The translations under genes and the position numbers were made by a program. Positions 7,931 to 13,872 of a stretch of 16,435 bases of DNA are shown here, piece after piece (the stretch's first letter is position 1; the number at the start of each line of letters is the position of its first letter). The notes under the pieces were generated by a model. The model saw only the letters and a list, made by a program, of their open reading frames with translations. It had not been told where the DNA came from and made no database searches. Origin of the DNA: Bacteroidales bacterium UBA3684 (lineage in GTDB: Bacteria; Bacteroidota; Bacteroidia; Bacteroidales; P3); NCBI GenBank assembly GCA_002372855.1, contig DFIZ01000011.1, positions 1 to 16,435 of the forward strand, in the 5' to 3' direction.

Positions 7931-8241
7931 ACCGCGTCTGTGGAAGTGGGGAAAAACCGCCTTTTTGTCAAATTTCCTTCCGCTGACGGGGCAGATTTGC
8001 GTCCTTTCGGAGATAAGTAACTGCTTTTCAGCGCCCTCCGAAGTATTATCCCCTTACCAACCCCTTACCAAGTCCTTATCAACTCCTTACCAACTCCTAC
8101 CATCGTAGGAGATGATAGGGCGAAAAACGGGGGATGAAAGGCCGTGGGAAAGGTGAAAGTGTCAAATCGGCCCTAAAAAAATCCAGCGCCACAATATTTT
8201 TTGCCGGGGAGCGTTATCAATAGGAAAAACAGTTTATTTTG
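7931..8241. other. 311-nt non-coding spacer between the permease gene and pyrK
   Basis: I see no convincing gene in this stretch. It holds an array of 11-bp repeats ending in a small hairpin (8050-8111, listed separately). It also has an AT-rich patch with a near-consensus -7 element at 8195-8203, which has one T too many for TAnnTTTG and no matching upstream TTTG. A weak GGCCG/CGGCC pairing (about 8141-8171) precedes seven A residues. A promoter for pyrK is expected here but cannot be placed firmly. Confidence 0.5.
8050..8111. repeat. Tandem 11-bp repeat array (about five units) ending in a hairpin
   Basis: Units start at 8050, 8061, 8072, 8083 and 8094. The first two are identical (CCCCTTACCAA), the next two differ at a few bases (GTCCTTATCAA, CTCCTTACCAA), and the last is one base short. 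The last unit also forms a perfect 7-bp hairpin, CTCCTAC with GTAGGAG (8094-8100 and 8105-8111) around CATC. A period of 11 bp is close to one DNA turn, so all units would present the same face. Its function is unknown: candidates are a protein-binding array, a slippage-prone repeat, or a dispersed genomic repeat. Confidence 0.75.
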
Positions 8242-9018
8242 ATGAAAGAGATACACGATTTCAAGATTCTTCATCGGCATCAGCTGGGCGAGAGTTATTT
8301 CATGCTTGTGCTGGGGCACGGTGGCGTCATGCAGCCTGTGGCGCCCGGCCAGTTTGTGGAAGTGCAGGTGGAGGGTGAGCCCAAGGTGATGCTGCGCCGC
8401 CCCATTTCGGTACACGATGTGGACGAAAAGGCTGGTACGATGACACTTCTGGTGCAGATTGTCGGCAACGGCACCCGTCGGCTGGCCCAGCTGAAGGAGG
8501 GTGAGAGGCTCAATGTGGTCTACCCCCTGGGTCATGGTTTCAGCACCGACCTTGCCGCCGGCAGCCGTGCTGTCCTTGTGGGTGGTGGCGCCGGCACAGC
8601 TCCGTTGCTCCACCTCGCCAAGGTGTTGAAAGCAAGGGGTGTGGACTGCACCATCATCCTCGGTGGCCGCAACGAGAGCCTTATCCCCGTGCGCGATGCT
8701 TTCGAACCCTTCGGTCGCCTCTGCATCGCCACCGACGACGGTTCGCTGGGCCACAAAGGCCTTGTTACCCAGCATCCTGCATTTGCCGAAAGCTATGACA
8801 TGGTCTACACCTGCGGTCCCACGCCGATGATGAAGGCCGTGGCCCGCAGCGCCGCCGAGCGGGGTCTGCGATGCGAGGTGAGCCTGGAGAACATGATGGC
8901 CTGCGGCGTCGGCGCCTGCCTCTGCTGCGTGACCGACACCGACCAGGGGCACCGCTGCGTCTGCAAGGACGGTCCGGTGTTCGATATTTCCACAATGAAA
9001 AAATGGTACCAATGTTAA
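8242..9018 (+). CDS. pyrK: Dihydroorotate dehydrogenase B, electron-transfer (FAD/2Fe-2S) subunit
   Basis: PyrK passes electrons from the PyrD flavin through a 2Fe-2S cluster and FAD to NAD+, linking UMP synthesis to NAD+. The 258-residue protein has the FAD-binding RRPIS (52-56) in a ferredoxin-reductase beta-barrel, a nucleotide-binding GGGAGTAPL segment (about 112-120), and the C-terminal cluster motif with C221, C226, C229 and C241 (ACGVGAC ... CCV ... VCKDGPVF). ATG at 8242 is used rather than the adjacent in-frame TTG at 8239. It overlaps pyrD by 7 nt, as expected for subunits of one heterotetramer. Confidence 0.94.
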   Translation: MKEIHDFKILHRHQLGESYFMLVLGHGGVMQPVAPGQFVEVQVEGEPKVMLRRPISVHDVDEKAGTMTLLVQIVGNGTRRLAQLKEGERLNVVYPLGHGFSTDLAAGSRAVLVGGGAGTAPLLHLAKVLKARGVDCTIILGGRNESLIPVRDAFEPFGRLCIATDDGSLGHKGLVTQHPAFAESYDMVYTCGPTPMMKAVARSAAERGLRCEVSLENMMACGVGACLCCVTDTDQGHRCVCKDGPVFDISTMKKWYQC

Positions 9019-9911
9019 ACGTCAAGATACACAATCTCAAGCTGAAGAACCCGGTGATGACCGCCAGCGGCACCTTCGGCTACGGCGAGGAGTTCGCCGA
9101 CTTCATCGACCTCAACCGCCTGGGAGGCTTCGTGGTCAAAGGCACCACGGGTACCCATCGCGAGGGCAACCCCTATCCCCGCATGGTGGAGACCCCCTCG
9201 GGCATGCTCAACAGCGTGGGTCTGCAGAACGGCGGCGTGGAGAAGTTCTGCTCCGAAGTATACCATAGAATCAAGCACTTAGATACCAATATCATCGTCA
9301 ACGTCAGCGGCTCCTCCATCGAGGAATACTGCTCCGTGGCCGAGCAGATCGACGCCCTGGAGAAGATTCCCGCCATCGAACTGAACATCTCGTGTCCCAA
9401 CGTCAAGCACGGCGGCATGGGCTTCGGCACCCAGCCAGAGATGGCTGCCGAGGTGGTGGAGGCGGTACGCAAGGTGTACCATAAGACGCTGATAGTAAAG
9501 CTTTCGCCCAATGTCACCAACATCGCCGAGATAGCCAAAGCCGTCGAGGGCGCGGGTGCCGACAGCGTGAGTCTCATCAACACCCTGCTGGGCATGGCCA
9601 TCGACATTGAGCGCCGTCGCCCCTGCATGGCCAACATCACGGGCGGCCTGAGCGGCCCCGCCGTGAAGCCCGTGGCCGTGCGTATGGTGTGGCAAGTGGC
9701 TCATGCCGTAAAAATTCCCGTGGTAGGACTGGGCGGTATCTGCACCGCCGAGGACGCCATCGAGTTCCTTATGGCCGGCGCCACGGCCATCGAGGTGGGC
9801 ACTGCCAACTTCATCGACCCCGCCGTCACCGTCAAGATTATAGACGGCATGGATGCATGGTGTAAGAATCATGGAATCAGTGATATCAATGAGATTATCG
9901 GCATAATATGA
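9012..9911 (+). CDS. pyrD: Dihydroorotate dehydrogenase B, catalytic subunit (class 1B)
   Basis: This FMN TIM-barrel enzyme oxidises dihydroorotate to orotate in de novo pyrimidine synthesis. The 299-residue protein has the N-terminal [36 protein letters not shown] with the class-1 catalytic cysteine (C128), VKLSPNV and INTLLGM, with FMN phosphate-binding segments GLGGI and EVGTANF near the C-terminus. Cysteine as base plus an adjacent pyrK define class 1B. The ATG at 9012 best fits the family N-terminus; an in-frame ATG at 9003 would add three residues. Its TGA overlaps the next gene's ATG by 4 nt. Confidence 0.96.
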   Translation: MLNVKIHNLKLKNPVMTASGTFGYGEEFADFIDLNRLGGFVVKGTTGTHREGNPYPRMVETPSGMLNSVGLQNGGVEKFCSEVYHRIKHLDTNIIVNVSGSSIEEYCSVAEQIDALEKIPAIELNISCPNVKHGGMGFGTQPEMAAEVVEAVRKVYHKTLIVKLSPNVTNIAEIAKAVEGAGADSVSLINTLLGMAIDIERRRPCMANITGGLSGPAVKPVAVRMVWQVAHAVKIPVVGLGGICTAEDAIEFLMAGATAIEVGTANFIDPAVTVKIIDGMDAWCKNHGISDINEIIGII

Positions 9912-10819
9912 TATTGATAGCCGACAGCGGGAGCACCAAGACCACGTGGATGGAGGTAGAGTCTGGTAACATGATAGTTACCGAGGGTCTGAACCCCCAC
10001 TTCACCAGCGAAGAGCAGTTCATGGCTGCCTGCAAACAGGTGTGGGCCTCACCCCTGCCCCTCTCCCAAGGAGAGGGGAGGCTGACGCAGGTTGTAGGCA
10101 AATCCCCTCTCCTTGGGAGAGGGGCAGGGGTGAGACCATTTTCAATTCACTTCTACGGCGCCGGCTGCGGCCTTCCTGCCCAGCGCAGGAAGGTGGCTGC
10201 ATGGCTCACTAAAGCCTTTGGAACAAGCGATATACACGTCGAGACCGATATGCTCGCCGCCTGCCGTGCCACCGCTGGCGACCAGCCCGCCCTTGTGGGC
10301 ATCCTCGGCACGGGCAGCAACGCTTGCCTCTACGATGGACAGGAAATCAAACGGCAACCCATTAGCACAGGTTATATTCTTGGCGACTTCGGTTCAGCCA
10401 ATCATGTTGGACGTGTACTATTGAATGACTATCTTACACACCGCATGTCAGGTAAGCTAAGACGCATGTTCCATGATACTTATCACATGAGTGATGCCCA
10501 GTTGATGGATGCTGTCTACCATCAGCCTAATCCCAACCGTTTTCTTGCTTCGCTGGCCCCCTTTGCGGTACAGCATATCAATGAGTTTTACTGCTACAAA
10601 GTGGTTGGCAACACTCTCGTTGATTATTGGCTGCAATCGTTGGTCAAACTTTTCAAAAAAGCAAACGATCCAGAAATAAAGATACACTTTGTTGGAGGCT
10701 ATGCCAAGGCTATCGAAGACACGTTGCGCTGGTGGATGGAGGATTGCGGCGCTGTTGTCGGCAACGTGGTGGCCGACCCCATCGAGGGCCTCCGCCAATA
10801 CCATATTAAGAAGATTTAA
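9908..10819 (+). CDS. BadF/BadG/BcrA-type ATPase (N-acetylglucosamine-kinase-like) with an in-frame palindromic insert
   Basis: This is an ASKHA-fold protein related to eukaryotic-type N-acetylglucosamine kinases; in Bacteroidota such proteins are usually taken to phosphorylate an amino sugar, but the substrate is not shown here. The 303-residue protein has phosphate-1 motif DSGSTKT (6-12), FYGAGC (82-87), GTGSN (134-138) and GGYAKA (263-268). Residues 47-77 come from a palindromic repeat and interrupt the link between the helix ending CKQV and the strand [10 protein letters not shown]; without them the length (272) would be close to ordinary relatives. Bases about 10340-10740 are much more AT-rich than the neighbours. 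The start overlaps the pyrD stop (ATGA), so it is probably co-translated with pyrKD. Whether the protein with its insert is active is unknown. Confidence 0.85.
   Translation: MILIADSGSTKTTWMEVESGNMIVTEGLNPHFTSEEQFMAACKQVWASPLPLSQGEGRLTQVVGKSPLLGRGAGVRPFSIHFYGAGCGLPAQRRKVAAWLTKAFGTSDIHVETDMLAACRATAGDQPALVGILGTGSNACLYDGQEIKRQPISTGYILGDFGSANHVGRVLLNDYLTHRMSGKLRRMFHDTYHMSDAQLMDAVYHQPNPNRFLASLAPFAVQHINEFYCYKVVGNTLVDYWLQSLVKLFKKANDPEIKIHFVGGYAKAIEDTLRWWMEDCGAVVGNVVADPIEGLRQYHIKKI
10045..10137. repeat. 93-nt palindromic element inserted in frame within the ATPase gene
   Basis: Two 35-nt arms (10045-10079 and 10103-10137) are reverse complements with one mismatch; the inner 32 nt (10048-10079 and 10103-10134) are perfect. 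A 23-nt spacer separates them. Each arm is itself a hairpin, with CCCCTCTCC pairing with GGAGAGGGG across 3 nt. The total is 31 codons, and no stop is introduced. The + strand reads [10 protein letters not shown], eight residues, then [12 protein letters not shown]; the - strand in its open frame reads the same two blocks around a different middle. No transposase or clear target-site duplication is visible. Confidence 0.92.
10171..10193. repeat. Small perfect hairpin downstream of the palindromic insert
   Basis: CCTTCCTG (10171-10178) pairs with CAGGAAGG (10186-10193) around a 7-nt loop, 33 nt after the large palindrome and inside the same gene. The residues it encodes (around LPAQRRK) fit a normal family sequence, so it may simply be a chance structure in coding sequence. 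Confidence 0.45.
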
Positions 10820-10891
10820 CAACCCCCTGAAAAATATTAATCGCAAAAGCGCGTTTTTGGGGGACAAACAAACTAAATAAAAGATACTAGA

Positions 10892-11311
10892 ATGGATTTG
10901 ACAAGCATCTTAGTGATTTCCGGCAAGCCGGACCTGAGCGAACTGGTGTCGCAGACCAAAGGCGGTGCCATCGTTAAAAACCTCGTCACGGGTCAGAAAT
11001 ACCCCGTCTTCAAGAACGACCGCATCAGCTCGCTGGGCGAGATCCGTATTTTCACCGACACCGATGAGCGCCCCCTGGAGGACGTCATGCAGGCCATCTT
11101 CAAGCACCTCGACGGCAAGGCCACCGCTTTCGACCCCAAGAAGGCCGACGGCAAGGAGCTCTTCGCCCTCCTTGAGGCTGTGCTGCCCGACTACGACCGC
11201 GACCGCGTCCACGCCTCCGACGCCAAGAAACTTTTCGCTTGGTACAACATCCTTCTCAACGCCGGGAAAATAACCCTCGACGAGGAAGAGAAAAAAGAGG
11301 AGAATGCGTAA
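10892..11311 (+). CDS. DUF5606 domain-containing protein
   Basis: This is a 139-residue cytoplasmic protein of unknown function that I recognise as the DUF5606 family, found in Bacteroidota. The family features are visible: the opening MDLTSILVISGKPDL, SQTKGGAIVKNL, RISSLGEIRIFT (about residues 43-55), DPKKADGKELFALLEAVLPDYDRDRV (about 80-107) and the SDAKKLFAWYNILLNAG helix, then an acidic/lysine tail. There is no signal peptide or membrane helix. It lies 72 nt after the ATPase gene and 81 nt before metG. The upstream spacer contains a CCCCC...GGGGG pairing with an A/T continuation (about 10822-10864), too irregular to call. Its role is not known. Confidence 0.85.
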   Translation: MDLTSILVISGKPDLSELVSQTKGGAIVKNLVTGQKYPVFKNDRISSLGEIRIFTDTDERPLEDVMQAIFKHLDGKATAFDPKKADGKELFALLEAVLPDYDRDRVHASDAKKLFAWYNILLNAGKITLDEEEKKEENA

Positions 11312-11386
11312 ATGTGTAATTGTGTAAATGCGTGAGTGATGCTTGCGCAAGCCACTAACACATTAACGAATTAACACATTAACACA
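11311..11386. repeat. Imperfect inverted repeat with internal 12-bp repeats between DUF5606 gene and metG
   Basis: Arms at 11311-11338 and 11353-11380 are complementary at about 21 of 28 positions around a perfect 12-nt palindrome, GCTTGCGCAAGC (11341-11352). The right arm contains TAACACATTAAC twice (11356-11367 and 11372-11383), 16 nt apart. The left arm begins within the DUF5606 stop codon and the right part ends a few bases before the metG ATG. It fills the whole spacer, is AT-rich unlike its surroundings, and looks like a dispersed intergenic repeat or a strong mRNA structure. There is no T-run, so it is unlikely to be a simple terminator. Confidence 0.65.
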
Positions 11387-11392
11387 ATCAGA

Positions 11393-13465
11393 ATGGTTTA
11401 CACAGACAAAGACAAACAATACCGCCGCTACACCGTCACTTCGGCACTGCCTTACGCCAACGGTCCCGTGCACATCGGCCACCTGGCCGGTGTCTACGTG
11501 CCCGCCGACGTCTATGTGCGCTACCTCCGCGCCCAGGGCGAGGATGTGATGTTCATCGGCGGCAGCGACGAGCACGGCGTGCCCATCACCATCAAGGCCC
11601 GCAAGGAGGGCGTCACACCGCAGGACATCGTCGACCGCTACCACAAGATTATCAAAGACAGCTTCGCCGAACTGGGCATCTCGTTCGACATCTACAGCCG
11701 CACCTCCAGCAAGGAGCACCACGAGACCGCCGCCGCCTACTTCAAGAAACTCTACGAAGAGGGCAAGTTCGTCGAGAAGGTGTCGAAGCAATACTACGAC
11801 GAAGAGGCCCAGCAGTTCCTGGCCGACCGCTACATTACCGGCACCTGCCCCCATTGCGGCAACGAGCACGCCTACGGCGACCAGTGCGAAGCCTGCGGCA
11901 CCAGCCTCAACGCCACCGACCTCATCAACCCCAAGAGCGCCCTCAGCGGCTCCAAACCCGTGCTGAAGGACACCAAGCATTGGTTCCTCCCCCTGGACCA
12001 GGACGAACCCTGGCTGCGCGAGTGGATACTCGAAGGCCATAAGGACGACTGGAAGACCAACGTCTACGGCCAATGCAAGTCGTGGATCGACGCCGGATTG
12101 CAGCCCCGCGCCGTCACGCGCGACCTCGACTGGGGCGTCAAGGTGCCCGTCGAGGGTGCCGACGGCAAAGTGCTCTACGTATGGTTCGACGCCCCCATCG
12201 GATACATCTCCTTCACCAAGCAGCTCAAGGGCGACGACTGGGAGAAATGGTGGAAAGACAAGGACACCAAGCTGGTGCACTTCATCGGCAAGGACAACAT
12301 CGTCTTCCATTGCATCATCTTCCCTTCCATGCTCCACGCCGACGGCTCCTACATCCTGCCCGCCAACGTGCCCGCCAACGAGTTCCTCAACCTCGAGGGC
12401 GACAAAATCAGCACCTCGCGCAACTGGGCCGTCTGGCTGCACGAGTACCTTAAGGACTTCCCCGGCAAGCAGGACGTGCTCCGCTACACCCTCTGCTCCA
12501 ACGCTCCGGAGACCAAGGACAACGACTTCACCTGGAAGGACTTCCAGCTCAAGAACAACTCCGAGCTGGTGGCCATCCTCGGCAACTTCGTCAACCGTAC
12601 CCTCGTGCTGACGCACAAGTTCTACGGCGGCAAAGTGCCTGCGATAAGCGTAGGTCGAGGCACCGCCTCGACCCCCGAGGCAGAGGTTATCCGCGAGCTT
12701 GCCACCTTCCCCGAGCGCATCGGCCGCAGCATCGAGACCTACCGCTTCCGCGAGGCCCTCGCCGAGATGATGAACCTGGCCCGCCTGGGCAACAAGTACC
12801 TCACCGACCGCGAGCCGTGGAAACTCATCAAGACCGACCCCGAGCTCACCGCCACGGTGATGAACCTCTCGCTGCAGATCTGCGCCAACCTGGCCATCCT
12901 CTGCGCCCCTTTCCTGCCCTTCACGGCCGACAAGATGCACCGCATCATGAACCTCCCCGCCATGGGATGGAAGGACGCCGGACGCGCCGACCTGCTGCAG
13001 GAAGGCCACCAGATTGACCAGCCCGAGCTGCTCTTCGAACAGATTAGCGACGAGACCATCCAGGCCCAGGTCGACAAGCTCCAGGCCACCAAGGCCCAGA
13101 ACGAGCTCAACGCCTGGAAACCCGCCGAGGTCAAGTCCTCCGTCACCATCGACGACTTCGGCCGCATGGACATCCGTGTGGGCACCATCCTCGAGTGCTC
13201 CAAGGTGCCCAAGGCCGACAAACTCCTCCAGTTCAAGCTCGAGGACGGCATGGGCACACGCACCATCGTCAGCGGCATCGCCAAGTTCTACCCCGAGCCC
13301 GAGAAACTGGTAGGCAAGCAGGTGTGCTTCATCGCCAACTTCCCTCCGCGCAAGCTCAAAGGCGTCGAGAGCCAGGGCATGATCCTCAGCGCCGAGGACA
13401 AGGACGGCCGCCTGGTGCTCCTCACCCCCAGCGACATCGTCACCCCCGGTTGCCAGGTAGGCTGA
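11393..13465 (+). CDS. metG: Methionyl-tRNA synthetase with C-terminal tRNA-binding domain
   Basis: This cytoplasmic class I synthetase charges tRNA-Met. The 690-residue protein has HIGH (27-30), a zinc knuckle with C152, C155, C165 and C168, the catalytic loop KISTS (338-342, the local form of KMSKS), the anticodon-binding helical domain (about 400-560) and an EMAP/Arc1p-like tRNA-binding domain from about residue 583 ([15 protein letters not shown]). Length and domain order match the long dimeric MetG form. The ATG at 11393 gives the expected short N-terminus before the [18 protein letters not shown] segment. It ends just before a bidirectional terminator. Confidence 0.97.
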   Translation: MVYTDKDKQYRRYTVTSALPYANGPVHIGHLAGVYVPADVYVRYLRAQGEDVMFIGGSDEHGVPITIKARKEGVTPQDIVDRYHKIIKDSFAELGISFDIYSRTSSKEHHETAAAYFKKLYEEGKFVEKVSKQYYDEEAQQFLADRYITGTCPHCGNEHAYGDQCEACGTSLNATDLINPKSALSGSKPVLKDTKHWFLPLDQDEPWLREWILEGHKDDWKTNVYGQCKSWIDAGLQPRAVTRDLDWGVKVPVEGADGKVLYVWFDAPIGYISFTKQLKGDDWEKWWKDKDTKLVHFIGKDNIVFHCIIFPSMLHADGSYILPANVPANEFLNLEGDKISTSRNWAVWLHEYLKDFPGKQDVLRYTLCSNAPETKDNDFTWKDFQLKNNSELVAILGNFVNRTLVLTHKFYGGKVPAISVGRGTASTPEAEVIRELATFPERIGRSIETYRFREALAEMMNLARLGNKYLTDREPWKLIKTDPELTATVMNLSLQICANLAILCAPFLPFTADKMHRIMNLPAMGWKDAGRADLLQEGHQIDQPELLFEQISDETIQAQVDKLQATKAQNELNAWKPAEVKSSVTIDDFGRMDIRVGTILECSKVPKADKLLQFKLEDGMGTRTIVSGIAKFYPEPEKLVGKQVCFIANFPPRKLKGVESQGMILSAEDKDGRLVLLTPSDIVTPGCQVG

Positions 13466-13479
13466 CCGTATACACTCCC

Positions 13480-13522
13480 AAAAAAGAGCGGACCGACATC
13501 CTCGTCGGTCCGCTCTTTTTTT
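13480..13522. terminator. Bidirectional intrinsic terminator between metG and the - strand cluster
   Basis: A perfect 18-nt inverted repeat (13480-13497 with 13504-13521) surrounds a 6-nt loop. The stem core GAGCGGACCGAC is GC-rich, with six A on the left and seven T on the right. Read from either side it is a GC stem followed by a U-run, so it can end both metG (stop at 13465) and the convergent metal-binding gene (stop at 13529). Confidence 0.93.
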
Positions 13523-13528
13523 GTTTCC

Positions 13529-13861
13529 TCACTTCTTCTCGCTCTTGGGCTTCTCTTTCTTCTTGTCTTTGTCCTTCGGATTGTCGCTGACCACCTTGGT
13601 GTCGTAGCCAATCTTCTTCATGGCCGCCTGGATGTTCTCCTTGGTGGTTTTACGGCCGTCGTAGGTCACCGTGACGGTCTGCTCCTCGACGCTGGTCTCG
13701 ATCTTGACAATGCCCTTCTCGAAACGCAGGTTCTTCTTGATTTTGTTTTCGCACTTCTCGCAGTGCATCTGCGGCGTGGGCGTCATCACCAGCACCCGCA
13801 GCTCTTTGCCGCCGAACATCAGCAGCAGGCTGGACAACAGGATTAAAAGTGTCTGTTTCAT
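13529..13861 (-). CDS. Secreted heavy-metal-associated (HMA) domain protein
   Basis: This is a 110-residue protein with a hydrophobic N-terminal export signal (about 3-16) and one HMA ferredoxin-like domain (about 27-95). The metal site MHCEKC gives ligands C34 and C37 in the MxCxxC form typical of Cu(I) or other soft-metal carriers, and the strand pattern after it (IVKIETSVEEQTVTVTYD, then IGYDTKVV) is canonical. It ends in a lysine-rich tail. It starts 11 nt after the TonB receptor stop, so the two are co-transcribed. A likely role is periplasmic metal carrier receiving metal from, or protecting against metal entering through, the receptor. Metal identity is inferred, not shown. Confidence 0.88.
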   Translation of the reverse strand: MKQTLLILLSSLLLMFGGKELRVLVMTPTPQMHCEKCENKIKKNLRFEKGIVKIETSVEEQTVTVTYDGRKTTKENIQAAMKKIGYDTKVVSDNPKDKDKKKEKPKSEKK

Positions 13862-13872
13862 ATCTTTCTTTT

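Noticed and set aside
7945..7980. Terminator after the Lpt permease gene
   Set aside because: Only an AAAAA/TTTTT pairing around CCGCC is visible; it is too weak to call.
8050..8103. CRISPR array
   Set aside because: Units of 11 bp with no spacers; a plain tandem repeat, not a CRISPR.
8195..8203. pyrK -7 promoter element
   Set aside because: TATTTTTTG has one T too many for TAnnTTTG and no TTTG at the right distance, so it is only mentioned in the spacer entry.
8173..9012. A 279-codon - strand open frame opposite pyrK
   Set aside because: PyrK motifs are clear on the + strand; this frame is His-rich low-complexity sequence.
10045..10137. Intrinsic terminator or riboswitch inside the ATPase gene
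   Set aside because: The strong hairpin has no U-run after it and lies mid-gene with an open frame through it; a coding palindromic insert explains it better.
11363..13009. A 548-codon - strand open frame opposite metG
   Set aside because: Shadow of metG; no domain and no plausible start region.
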